Assembly (NCBI GenBank): GCA_905182215.1
Contig: CAJJAI010000055.1
Location: 1 to 34,357, forward strand
Source: Flavobacteriales bacterium UBA6772
GTDB lineage: Bacteria > Bacteroidota > Bacteroidia > Flavobacteriales > UBA7430
DNA length: 34,357 nt
Direction: 5' to 3'
The notes beneath the pieces are model-generated. The model saw only the letters and a program-made list of their open reading frames with translations, had not been told where the DNA came from and searched no databases. Positions 1 to 9,214 of this stretch are shown here, in pieces. A program made the translations under genes and the position numbers. Each line of letters begins with the position of its first letter. The stretch's first letter is position 1.

Positions 1-1431
<1,431 letters not shown>

Positions 1432-1455
1432 TTAAAAGTCAATTTTGACATCTAA

Positions 1456-1463
1456 CAAATATA
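1456..1463 (-). promoter_or_regulatory. -7 promoter element of gyrB (TATATTTG)
   Basis: The minus strand reads TATATTTG, an exact match to the Bacteroidota -7 consensus TAnnTTTG, 36 nt before the gyrB ATG. I do not see a clear TTG -33 element at normal spacing. Confidence 0.55.
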
Positions 1464-1568
1464 AACATTTAGCTCATTTATTAAGATTTGAAAGACTCTA
1501 AAAAGAATCTATTTTATTAACATTTTATAGAGTAATTAACATTTGATTTAGAGGTAATTATAAGCCAT

Positions 1569-1596
1569 AAAAAAAGGCTCCAAAAAGGAGCCTTTA
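1569..1596 (-). terminator. Rho-independent terminator after rplI
   Basis: The 9-bp arms AAAGGCTCC and GGAGCCTTT enclose a loop of five bases. On the minus strand the hairpin is followed by a run of T. It ends the rpsF-rpsR-rplI transcript, 20 nt past the rplI stop. Confidence 0.85.
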
Positions 1597-1616
1597 TATG
1601 AATATGTTGAGAATAA

Positions 1617-2066
1617 TTACTCAGCAATAACTTCAAATATTACATCAACAACTACTTGTCTGTGTAAACGTACTTGAGCAGTATATTTACCTAAAGCCTT
1701 TACAGACCCACCAATAATAGTAATGTATTTCTTTTCAATTGTTTGACCCGCTTTAGCAAAGTTTGCTGCTAAATCGATTGTAGTAATTGAACCGAATAAT
1801 TTATGTCCGCCTTCAGCAACTTTAGCCGATAACTTCACTTCAAGACCTTTAAGTGCCGTAGCGATCTTGTTAGCGTCATCAACAATTTTTTGCTCTTTAA
1901 AAGCTCTTTGTTTTAAGTTTTCAGCTAAAACTTTCTTTGCTGAAATAGTAGCCAAAATACCTAGGCCTTTAGGAATAAGGAAGTTTCTACCGTAACCGTT
2001 TTTCACAATTACAACATCGTCTTTAAAACCTAAGTTTGCTACCTCTTGAGATAAAATAATTTCCAT
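1617..2066 (-). CDS. rplI: 50S ribosomal protein bL9
   Basis: bL9 binds 23S rRNA near the L1 stalk base and helps maintain reading frame. The 149-residue protein has the usual length and the conserved N-terminal signature (MEIILSQEVANLG, then KNGYGRNFLIPKG), followed by the connecting helix and the rRNA-binding C-terminal domain. It is the last gene of the rpsF-rpsR-rplI operon, 12 nt after rpsR, and is followed directly by a strong terminator. This gene order is widespread in bacteria. Confidence 0.97.
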   Translation of the reverse strand: MEIILSQEVANLGFKDDVVIVKNGYGRNFLIPKGLGILATISAKKVLAENLKQRAFKEQKIVDDANKIATALKGLEVKLSAKVAEGGHKLFGSITTIDLAANFAKAGQTIEKKYITIIGGSVKALGKYTAQVRLHRQVVVDVIFEVIAE

Positions 2067-2078
2067 CGTTTCGGTATT

Positions 2079-2348
2079 TTACTTCATTAAATCTGTTACG
2101 TAAGGTAAAACAGCTACGTGACGTGCTCTTTTTACCGCTTGGGCTACTTTTCTTTGAAACTTCAAAGATGTTCCCGTAATACGACGAGGTAATATTTTAC
2201 CCTGTTCGTTTAAGAATTTCATTAAGAAATCGCCATCTTTATAATCGATGTACTGAATACCTAATTTCTTAAAACGACAATATTTCTTCTGCTTACCAGT
2301 ATCAATAGATAGTGGAGTAAGGAATCTAATTTCTGAATTACTAGCCAT
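2079..2348 (-). CDS. rpsR: 30S ribosomal protein bS18
   Basis: bS18 forms a heterodimer with bS6 on the platform of the small subunit. The 89-residue sequence has the core family motif ([19 protein letters not shown]) and a basic C-terminus. Its ATG shares one base with the rpsF stop (TAATG), so the two genes are probably translationally coupled. In Bacteroidota ribosomes, bS18, bS6 and bS21 are known to form a pocket that hides the anti-Shine-Dalgarno end of 16S rRNA. That agrees with the lack of Shine-Dalgarno sequences in this window, although the pocket itself cannot be judged from this gene. Confidence 0.97.
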   Translation of the reverse strand: MASNSEIRFLTPLSIDTGKQKKYCRFKKLGIQYIDYKDGDFLMKFLNEQGKILPRRITGTSLKFQRKVAQAVKRARHVAVLPYVTDLMK

Positions 2349-2698
2349 TACTTAGTCGCTTTAGATTTGTTTAACTTATCTCTTCTTTTAGCAGCATAAG
2401 CCATAGCATCTTTATCCAAGGCAACAGTTAAGAATCGCATAACACGCTCATCTCTCTTTAAGATAACCTCTAATGTAGAAGTTAAAGTTGCTTCTCCTTT
2501 GAATTCTACTAAAAAGTAAAATCCACTTTTCTTTTTTTGGATAGGGTAAGCTAGCTTTTTCAAGCCCCAGCTTTCCGACGCTACAATCTCAGCACCATTT
2601 GATGTCAAATGATCTGAAAATTTGCTTACTGCTTCCTTTGTCTGTTCATCAGACAAAACGGGATTCAAAATGAAAACAGTTTCGTAGTTTCTCAACAT
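2348..2698 (-). CDS. rpsF: 30S ribosomal protein bS6
   Basis: bS6 is the partner of bS18 on the 30S platform. The 116-residue protein begins [13 protein letters not shown], typical of the family, and contains the conserved [20 protein letters not shown] block. It has a lysine-rich C-terminal tail. It is the first gene of the rpsF-rpsR-rplI operon. A -7 element at 2728-2735 predicts a 5' leader of only about 25 nt, too short for the S6:S18 autoregulatory leader known from some other phyla. The start codon is preceded by A-rich sequence with no Shine-Dalgarno. Confidence 0.97.
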   Translation of the reverse strand: MLRNYETVFILNPVLSDEQTKEAVSKFSDHLTSNGAEIVASESWGLKKLAYPIQKKKSGFYFLVEFKGEATLTSTLEVILKRDERVMRFLTVALDKDAMAYAAKRRDKLNKSKATK

Positions 2699-2727
2699 TG
2701 TTATTAATTTAGTTTATTAATAGTCTG

Positions 2728-2735
2728 CAAAAGTA
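2728..2735 (-). promoter_or_regulatory. -7 promoter element of the rpsF operon (TACTTTTG)
   Basis: An exact TAnnTTTG match on the minus strand, 29 nt before the rpsF ATG. The -33 region is weak. Confidence 0.5.
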
Positions 2736-2877
2736 AGTAATTTTTCTCAATAAGAAAAACGTTCTAAACAACAGTAATTACAAATTCTAATTTGACTTAA
2801 TACAAAGACAAATAGAGTGCTATCATAATTTAAAATGAACCTGAATTTTCAACATTAAACCTTTTAAGCGAAGTTTA

Positions 2878-3351
2878 CTACTCATGATGATAGGGCTCAT
2901 TTTTTTGGATTGTCATTGCTCGGTAGATTTGCTCCACCATAAACAAACGAATCATTTGATGAGAAAAAGTCATTTTGGATAAGGAGAGTTTTCCTTGTGC
3001 TTTTGCATACACAGAAGTATCAAATCCATAAGGACCACCCACTACAAAAACAAGTCTTTTAATTCCAGAATTCATCTGCTGCTGCAAGTGTTTTGAAAAA
3101 GCCAAGGAGGTAAATTCTTTTCCTTTATCGTCTAGTAAAACTAATTTGTCGCCAACTTTGAGTTTAGCTAAAATTAAATCTCCTTCTAGTTTTTTTTGCT
3201 GAGCCTCAGACAAGGATTTCCTGTTTTTAATATCGGGAATCTCCTCACAATCGAAGCCAATATAGTGCTTTAGCCGATTGCGGTACTTATCCATACCTTC
3301 CATCAAATATTTCTCATCGGTTTTACCGATAACTAAAAGTAAAATCTTCAT
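2878..3351 (-). CDS. rlmH: 23S rRNA (pseudouridine1915-N3)-methyltransferase RlmH
   Basis: RlmH is a SPOUT-fold enzyme that methylates pseudouridine 1915 in helix 69 of 23S rRNA, using S-adenosylmethionine on the 70S ribosome. The 157-residue length is typical. The C-terminal half has the knot motifs: FVVGGPYGF (cofactor loop), LSLSKMTFSHQMIRLFMVEQIYRA, and the conserved tail EPYHHE. It diverges from nadC across a 55-bp gap that must hold both promoters. The best -7 candidates there match the consensus imperfectly on both strands. Confidence 0.97.
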   Translation of the reverse strand: MKILLLVIGKTDEKYLMEGMDKYRNRLKHYIGFDCEEIPDIKNRKSLSEAQQKKLEGDLILAKLKVGDKLVLLDDKGKEFTSLAFSKHLQQQMNSGIKRLVFVVGGPYGFDTSVYAKAQGKLSLSKMTFSHQMIRLFMVEQIYRAMTIQKNEPYHHE

Positions 3352-3406
3352 CTAGACTCTTTAAAATTTACTTATTTTGCAGCTGCATACAAAGTAACAG
3401 AATCTT

Positions 3407-4252
3407 ATGATTACAAAAGAACAAGTACTCCCTTTTATACATTTAGCTTTTGCCGAAGATGTGCGTGATGGCGACCACAGCTCATTAGCTTGCATACCAC
3501 AAGAAAAAGTGGGCAGAGCGCATTTACTTGTTAAAGACCAAGGGATTATTGCTGGAATACAATTAGCAAAATGGATTTTTGACAGTATAGATCGAACTCT
3601 GAAAGTAAGTACGCTACTTAAAGATGGAGATACTGTAAAAAAAGGAGACATCGCTTTTATAGTAGAGGGATGTTCTGTTTCTATACTTACAGCAGAACGC
3701 TTAGTTTTAAATTGCATGCAACGAATGAGTGCAATTGCGACTAAAACAAAAGAATACGTAGCACTCGTAGAAGGAACAAATACTACTATTTTAGATACGC
3801 GTAAAACAACTCCAGGAATACGAATTTTAGAAAAATGGGCTGTTAGAATTGGTGGAGGCGCCAATCATAGATTTGGTTTATACGACATGATTATGCTTAA
3901 AGACAATCATCTCGATTATGCTGGAGGAATAACTCAAGCAATAGAAAAAACACTTAGCTACTTAAAAGAAAAAAACTTAAACCTAAAAATTGAGGTTGAA
4001 GCTAGAGATCTTGACGAGGTTAAAGAAATTATGAAAACGGGTGGAATACATCGTATTATGCTCGACAATTTCTCTCCTTCAGAAACAATCGTTGCTGTTC
4101 AGTTAATTAACAAAACGTACGAAACGGAATCTTCTGGTGGTATTACCGACCTAACAATACGTTCTTATGCAGACTGTGGTGTAGATTTCATCTCCGTAGG
4201 AGCACTTACGCATTCTGTATATAATATGGATTTGAGTTTAAAAGCTTTTTAG
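3407..4252 (+). CDS. nadC: Nicotinate-nucleotide pyrophosphorylase (carboxylating), quinolinate phosphoribosyltransferase
   Basis: NadC converts quinolinate and PRPP to nicotinate mononucleotide, CO2 and pyrophosphate in de novo NAD synthesis. The 281 residues match the family length. Visible motifs are the N-terminal AEDVRDGDHSSLACIP, the substrate-binding RKTTPG followed by RIGGGANHRFGLYDMIMLKDNH, and the C-terminal barrel strands with IMLDNFSP and FISVGALTHS. It diverges from rlmH and probably leads an operon with the YihY-like gene 28 nt downstream. No nadA or nadB is in the window. Confidence 0.97.
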   Translation: MITKEQVLPFIHLAFAEDVRDGDHSSLACIPQEKVGRAHLLVKDQGIIAGIQLAKWIFDSIDRTLKVSTLLKDGDTVKKGDIAFIVEGCSVSILTAERLVLNCMQRMSAIATKTKEYVALVEGTNTTILDTRKTTPGIRILEKWAVRIGGGANHRFGLYDMIMLKDNHLDYAGGITQAIEKTLSYLKEKNLNLKIEVEARDLDEVKEIMKTGGIHRIMLDNFSPSETIVAVQLINKTYETESSGGITDLTIRSYADCGVDFISVGALTHSVYNMDLSLKAF

Positions 4253-4280
4253 TAAATTCACAGCATCTTAAAATTATAAT

Positions 4281-5171
4281 TTGAGTTTAAAAGGATACAC
4301 AAAAAAATTAATTATTCCCGGTTTTGAAGGCTTGAGTCTCTATGAGGTCTCTATGTTTTTTTACAAAGGATTGGTTGAAGGAGCACTTACTACAAGAGCC
4401 TCTTCCCTGGCATTTAATTTCTTTTTAGCTTTTTTCCCTTCTATTATTGTACTTTTTACGCTTATCCCTTTCGTACCCATAGAAGGATTTCAAGAGCAAT
4501 TATTTGTCTTAATCAGAGATATATTACCTCCATTAACCTTTGATGCTACAAAATCTATTTTAGACGATATCGTAAATAATGAACAAGGAGGCTTACTCTC
4601 GTTAACATTTGTACTCGCCTTATATTTCTCTACTAATGGAGTAAATGCCATGATTACAGGATTTAATGCTACCTATCATTTAAGCGACAAAAGAACCTGG
4701 TGGGAGCTAAGATTATTATCTTTTGCACTTACTTTAGTTTTGGCCATACTTTTGGTTTTAACCATCATCTTTCAATTATTCTCTCAAGGATTTATGAGTA
4801 ACCTTGTAAGCGAAGGGTATCTGCACCAATATTCTGTAGACATCATCTTGTATGCAAAATGGTTACTCTTGGTTTTTGTCCTATTTATAAGTTATAGCAT
4901 CTTATTTTATTACGGCCCAGCCGATAAAAAAGGATGGAAATTCTTGTCTGCAGGATCCATTATTACCACATTTTTAAGTGTAGTCTCGTCCTTGGGTTTT
5001 AGTTATTATGTGAACAATTTCGCACAATACAATCAATTATATGGGTCTATAGGTACGCTTTTAGTTATTTTACTTTGGATGTATTTTAACTCTATTATTC
5101 TACTACTAGGCTTCGAATTAAATGCAAGTATTGTGAGTGCAAAAGAGAAGCAGCAGAATAAGCTTGACTAA
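4281..5171 (+). CDS. YihY/BrkB family inner-membrane protein
   Basis: A polytopic inner-membrane protein of 296 residues with about six hydrophobic segments, matching the YihY/BrkB family (often misnamed RNase BN). The family signature is seen in TTRASSLAFNFFLAFFPSIIVLFTLIPF and, near the end, YGSIGTLLVILLWMYFNSIILLLGFELNA. Its biochemical role is not established. The start is TTG: an in-frame stop lies just upstream, and the first ATG (codon 25) would remove the conserved N-terminal amphipathic region. It sits 28 nt after nadC and 46 nt before the probable start of the M1 peptidase, so the three genes are likely cotranscribed. Confidence 0.88.
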   Translation: MSLKGYTKKLIIPGFEGLSLYEVSMFFYKGLVEGALTTRASSLAFNFFLAFFPSIIVLFTLIPFVPIEGFQEQLFVLIRDILPPLTFDATKSILDDIVNNEQGGLLSLTFVLALYFSTNGVNAMITGFNATYHLSDKRTWWELRLLSFALTLVLAILLVLTIIFQLFSQGFMSNLVSEGYLHQYSVDIILYAKWLLLVFVLFISYSILFYYGPADKKGWKFLSAGSIITTFLSVVSSLGFSYYVNNFAQYNQLYGSIGTLLVILLWMYFNSIILLLGFELNASIVSAKEKQQNKLD

Positions 5172-5217
5172 ATCATTTTATTACTTATCTTTTGAGTCCA
5201 AAAAAACTAGGACTCTA

Positions 5218-8200
5218 ATGAGAATTTTCTGTTGTTACCTATGGGTATTATTCATATCGATTAATACTCTTTCTGCGCAAAGCAAAGCACTAAAATACAA
5301 CCCAATAGCCAAACCGAATACTTTTCGAAACCTTGACAACCCCAACTATTGGAATAACAAGAAGCCTCACTCGGATTACTGGCAACAAGATGTTTACTAT
5401 AAAATAACAGCCAATATAGACGAGCAAAAAGACCAAATTCAAGGAACAGAATCGGTTACCTATTGGAATAATTCTCCTGAAGATTTAGACGTTGTTTATT
5501 TTCATTTGTATCAAAATGCATTTCAGCCCGAATCGCATCATGCAGATTTAAACGAGCAAAACAATAATAAGATAAAATACGGTCCTTACGAAGCGGATAA
5601 AAAAGGAACGGAAGTACATAAAATCACTTCTCAAGGAAGGCAAATTCTTTTAGAACAAGACAATACCATTTTAAAAGTACATCTAAGTAAATCCATTAAA
5701 TCGGGAGAGTCTATAGACTTTCACCTAGAGTTTACCACTTACTTCGGTGTTGGAGCTATGGGTAGAAGAATGAAGAAATTCAACTCGAATGGAAAGACTC
5801 ACTACGACGGTGTACACTGGTACCCTAGGATTTCGGTATATGACGCTAAATTTGGCTGGACAACAGACCAACACTTAGGTAAAGAGTTTTATGGTGATTT
5901 CGGTGCTTTTGATGTTGAGTTAACTTTTGCATCAAACTATATAGTAGATGCTACAGGGTTCTTATTAAACAGAGACGAATTACTTCCTGAAGACCTCAGA
6001 AGGAAATTAGATATTACTAATTTCAAAGACAAACCATGGAACGAAGGAGCTTCAGAAATAATAAAATACAATCCTGAAGAGCGAAAAACATGGAAATTTC
6101 ATGCAGAAAATGTACATGATTTTGCTTTTACCGCAGATCCTAGTTACAGAATTGGAGAAGCTAGCTGGAATGGTATTACTTGCTACGCTTTAGCACAAGA
6201 GCAACATGCTAGTAAATGGCAAAATGCGGCAGAATACGCTGCCAAAATAATTCAAGTATTTTCGGAAGACTTCGGTATGTACACCTACCACAAAATGATT
6301 GTTGCCGATGCACAAGATGGAATGGAATACCCAATGCTTACGCTAGACGGTGGCTCCGACCCAAGCTATAGAGGATTATTAGTACACGAAATTGGGCATA
6401 ATTGGTTTTATGGACAAGTGGGAAACAACGAAACTTATAGAGCAGCTTTAGATGAAGGATTCACTCAATTCCTTACTGCTTGGGGATTAGAGAAAATAGA
6501 TGGTCCTAAAATGGTTCAAAACATATCGACTAATAAATACATCGCCAATCACACCAAAGATTTACACCCAAGAGATCGTTCGGTGTACTACTCTTATATT
6601 AAAGATGCCACTATTAATAACACGCCACAACTCAACACCCACTCCGATGATTTTGGCTCGGCACTCGGCCATGGTGGTGGCTATAGACACGTATATTACA
6701 AAACGGCAGCCATGCTCTATAATTTACAATATGTATTGGGCGATGAATTATTTTTAGAAGCAATGCAAAACTATTTCCAAACTTGGAAAATAGCACACCC
6801 TTATTTTAACGATTTTAGAAAAACGGTAATTACGTTTACTAAAGTAGATCTTAACTGGTTTTTTGACCAATGGATGGAAACGACTAAAGACATAGACTAC
6901 GCAGTAAAATCTGCGAAAAAATTAAAAGGCTCAGACGAACTCTACGAGATAACTTTCGAACGTAAAGCAGAAATGCAAATGCCTATTGATTTCACCGTGA
7001 TTTCGAAAGATGGAAAACAGGAAAAATACCATATTCCAAACACTTGGTTTGTAAAGAAAACAGACGCTAGTGTATTAGATAAGTGGTATGGATTCGGTAA
7101 AATACACAAAGAACACAGTGTAATTATTAGATCTCCAAAAGGACTAAAAGACGTAGTTATAGACCCTACAAATAGATTGGCAGATGCCTATATGGTAGAC
7201 AACAGTCTGCATAAAAACATTTCTTTAGAAATGGAAGACTTCGTATGGTCTTATCCAGATTGGAAAAAATATGAACTTACACTACGACCTCAATTATGGT
7301 ATAATGGATACGATGGTATAAAAACGGGAATTCAATTTACTGGCGACTATATGAATATTCACCATAAGTTCGATGGTACATTTTGGGTAAACACAGGCTT
7401 TGCTCAGCTAAATGAATACCTACCAGAGGGTGTCGTAAATTATATAAATGCTGATGGATTTGAAGTTCTGGACACGATAAAATCGGCCAGCGATTACAAT
7501 CACTTTTCTTACGAAATAGATTACAGCACTCCTTTATTCAATATAAATAAAGGCTTAGAAATGAATTTACTTTCTAAAAAACTTGATGGATTAGACTTAC
7601 ACAAATTAAGGTTTGAGCAAGAATTAAAACAAAACAACAATATTTACATAGAACTAAAGGTGATGCAACGTCCTGAAGAAACTAGCAACACTTATTTACT
7701 CTTGAACGATGAGGAGTTTTGGTTGGCAAACAAATGGAACAACACACTTACGGTAGGGACAAATCATTATTACAACTACCACAGAGGAAATGGGGCGATT
7801 AACTTGGCACTAAAATCTAGTACACTGGGCAGCGATTACCAATACGCTCAAGTAAGTTTAGAAGTGCTAAATACTACTCAAATTCAAAAGCTCAAATTAA
7901 AAACCAGATTCTATGCGCTTCATACTTCAGGAACTAATATAGCACCCGAAAGTAAACTATTTACAGCTGGAGCTAATCCCGAAGAAATGATGGATAATAA
8001 ATACACGCGATCTACTGGTTTTATTAATAGAGATTGGGTAAGCTATAACTCAAGCTTGAATCACTTCCAAATTGGTGGTGGATTAAACCTTAGAGCTTAC
8101 GCAGGGTATTTAATGCCAGAAGGAGAATTAGAAAATCAAACGTTCAACTATTCCGGAACCTCTGGAACTTCATTCTCTACTGAATTAGAATTCTCTAACT

Positions 8201-8472
8201 ATTTACCTTTTGCTAAAAAGCTAAATATGACGAATTATATATTTGCCGATGCTGGGATTTTGAATTCAAATAAATTAGACGACAATCTAGCATTTGGGAA
8301 TTTCAGAACTGATGCTGGTTTGGGAACTACATTTACCCTATTTAAAAACATTGACAACATCAATCCTTTAACCCTGAGAGTAGACCTACCTTGGTTTATG
8401 AATAGACCTCCATTTGGAGAGAATTTCCTAGACTTTAACCGATTCGTTATTGGAATTAATAGAACCTTCTAA
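5218..8472 (+). CDS. M1 family metallopeptidase with a C-terminal barrel-like domain
   Basis: A 1084-residue exported zinc peptidase. The chosen start (ATG 5218) gives a clear signal peptide ending NTLSAQ; the track's earlier GTG start would put 27 polar residues in front and overlap the YihY gene. The M1 catalytic core is intact: GMEYPM replaces the usual GAMEN exopeptidase loop, zinc site HEIGHNW (His390, Glu391, His394), and the third ligand Glu413 in LDEGF, exactly 18 residues after the second His. After about residue 680 the sequence changes to alternating aromatic and polar strands and ends in NRFVIGINRTF, as in outer-membrane beta-barrels. M1 enzymes usually end by 600-900 residues. 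I infer a surface or periplasm-facing peptidase tethered by its own barrel. Confidence 0.9.
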   Translation: MRIFCCYLWVLFISINTLSAQSKALKYNPIAKPNTFRNLDNPNYWNNKKPHSDYWQQDVYYKITANIDEQKDQIQGTESVTYWNNSPEDLDVVYFHLYQNAFQPESHHADLNEQNNNKIKYGPYEADKKGTEVHKITSQGRQILLEQDNTILKVHLSKSIKSGESIDFHLEFTTYFGVGAMGRRMKKFNSNGKTHYDGVHWYPRISVYDAKFGWTTDQHLGKEFYGDFGAFDVELTFASNYIVDATGFLLNRDELLPEDLRRKLDITNFKDKPWNEGASEIIKYNPEERKTWKFHAENVHDFAFTADPSYRIGEASWNGITCYALAQEQHASKWQNAAEYAAKIIQVFSEDFGMYTYHKMIVADAQDGMEYPMLTLDGGSDPSYRGLLVHEIGHNWFYGQVGNNETYRAALDEGFTQFLTAWGLEKIDGPKMVQNISTNKYIANHTKDLHPRDRSVYYSYIKDATINNTPQLNTHSDDFGSALGHGGGYRHVYYKTAAMLYNLQYVLGDELFLEAMQNYFQTWKIAHPYFNDFRKTVITFTKVDLNWFFDQWMETTKDIDYAVKSAKKLKGSDELYEITFERKAEMQMPIDFTVISKDGKQEKYHIPNTWFVKKTDASVLDKWYGFGKIHKEHSVIIRSPKGLKDVVIDPTNRLADAYMVDNSLHKNISLEMEDFVWSYPDWKKYELTLRPQLWYNGYDGIKTGIQFTGDYMNIHHKFDGTFWVNTGFAQLNEYLPEGVVNYINADGFEVLDTIKSASDYNHFSYEIDYSTPLFNINKGLEMNLLSKKLDGLDLHKLRFEQELKQNNNIYIELKVMQRPEETSNTYLLLNDEEFWLANKWNNTLTVGTNHYYNYHRGNGAINLALKSSTLGSDYQYAQVSLEVLNTTQIQKLKLKTRFYALHTSGTNIAPESKLFTAGANPEEMMDNKYTRSTGFINRDWVSYNSSLNHFQIGGGLNLRAYAGYLMPEGELENQTFNYSGTSGTSFSTELEFSNYLPFAKKLNMTNYIFADAGILNSNKLDDNLAFGNFRTDAGLGTTFTLFKNIDNINPLTLRVDLPWFMNRPPFGENFLDFNRFVIGINRTF

Positions 8473-8488
8473 AAAACAAACCCCTACT

Positions 8489-8932
8489 ATGAAAAAATCA
8501 ATTTTACTATCGCTACTCATTACAGCTTCAAGTACTCTTTTCGCTCAAAACGCTCAAGATATTTTAGGCATATGGCTAAATGAAGAAAGAGATGCTCAAA
8601 TAGAAGTCTTTAAAGAGAAAGATCACTATTTCGGGAAAATTGTATGGCTCGAAAAAGCAAAAGATGAAAATGGCGAATGGATGCTAGATGTAAAAAATCC
8701 AGACGAGAAACTTAAGTCAAGAAAAAAATTGGGAATGACCGTAATGCAAAACCTAGTTTGGGATGTTAAAGAGAAGGAATGGAACGACGGTAAAATATAC
8801 GATGCTCGTGAGGGTGACACCTATTCTTTATATGCAAAGACCGATGGAAAGGACACATTAAACCTTAGAGGGTACATTGGTTTCGCTCTATTCGGTAAAA
8901 CAACCTCATGGACAAGGTCTATACGTAAATAG
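8489..8932 (+). CDS. Secreted DUF2147 family protein
   Basis: A 147-residue exported protein with signal peptide MKKSILLSLLITASSTLFAQ. The mature part fits DUF2147, whose members share a lipocalin-like beta fold: QDILGIWLNEERDAQIEVF at the start, then GKIVWL, a KLGMTVMQNLVWD block and the closing LRGYIGFALFGKTTSWTR. Its function is unknown. ATG 8489 is preferred over the TTG at 8450 in the track, because the latter lies inside the peptidase gene and would mask the signal peptide. It follows the peptidase by 16 nt, probably in the same operon, and is closed by the terminator at 8974. Confidence 0.85.
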   Translation: MKKSILLSLLITASSTLFAQNAQDILGIWLNEERDAQIEVFKEKDHYFGKIVWLEKAKDENGEWMLDVKNPDEKLKSRKKLGMTVMQNLVWDVKEKEWNDGKIYDAREGDTYSLYAKTDGKDTLNLRGYIGFALFGKTTSWTRSIRK

Positions 8933-8973
8933 ATAATACTCTTCCATAAAGTACTCAAGTACTTATTTATTAC

Positions 8974-9004
8974 AAAAAAGGACTCTAATTAGAGTCCTTT
9001 TTTT
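8974..9004. terminator. Bidirectional terminator after the DUF2147 gene
   Basis: The perfect palindrome GGACTCTAATTAGAGTCC is flanked by an A-run on the left and a T-run on the right. It works as a Rho-independent terminator for the plus-strand operon and could act in both directions. Confidence 0.9.
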
Positions 9005-9084
9005 CATTCCGATCAAACCGAAACATAACCTAACCAACTAAAATCAAATAAATAAACTACTAATTGCTAAATAAACCTATTACA

Positions 9085-9120
9085 TACGAAAAGAGGCTCG
9101 CAATTGCGAGCCTCTTAAAC
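9085..9120 (-). terminator. GC-rich terminator hairpin downstream of the dehydrogenase gene
   Basis: A perfect palindrome (9091-9116), 26 bp in length and with CGCAATTGCG at its centre, is followed on the minus strand by TTTTCG. It is the only plausible terminator for the minus-strand gene ending at 9215, and also for the candidate sRNA. Confidence 0.8.
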
Positions 9121-9152
9121 TATGATTCTAAATCCCCCCCAGGATTTTAATC
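9085..9152 (-). ncRNA. Candidate small RNA of about 65-70 nt
   Basis: On the minus strand, a full promoter match (TTG, 17 nt, TATATTTG; plus a second TTG 3 nt further upstream) predicts a start near 9151. About 65 nt later comes a strong GC-rich hairpin with arms AGAGGCTCGC and GCGAGCCTCT, followed by TTTTCG. Between them AAATCC and GGATTT can pair around a loop with five unpaired G, part of a run of seven G. No ORF of useful size fits. It could be a free sRNA, the dehydrogenase mRNA 3' end with an internal promoter, or only a terminator with a chance promoter match. Inference only. Confidence 0.4.
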
Positions 9153-9157
9153 TGTTG

Positions 9158-9188
9158 CAAATATACAACAAACTATATATAACAACAA
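9158..9188 (-). promoter_or_regulatory. Complete Bacteroidota-type promoter pointing away from the dehydrogenase gene end
   Basis: The minus strand carries TTG at 9185-9183 (and 9188-9186), then TATATTTG at 9165-9158. Spacing of 17 or 20 nt lies within the known range. It is located after the stop codon of the gene at 9215, so it cannot serve that gene, and it faces no downstream coding sequence on the same strand. Confidence 0.5.
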
Positions 9189-9214
9189 CTATGCCAAAGT
9201 AAATATTTTAATAA

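Noticed and set aside
3361-3864. 167-residue minus-strand ORF opposite nadC
   Set aside because: It is a shadow of nadC, whose motifs are complete on the plus strand. The shadow protein has no family pattern.
5137-5217. Earlier GTG start of the M1 peptidase given in the ORF track
   Set aside because: It overlaps the YihY gene and puts polar residues before a clear signal peptide beginning at 5218.
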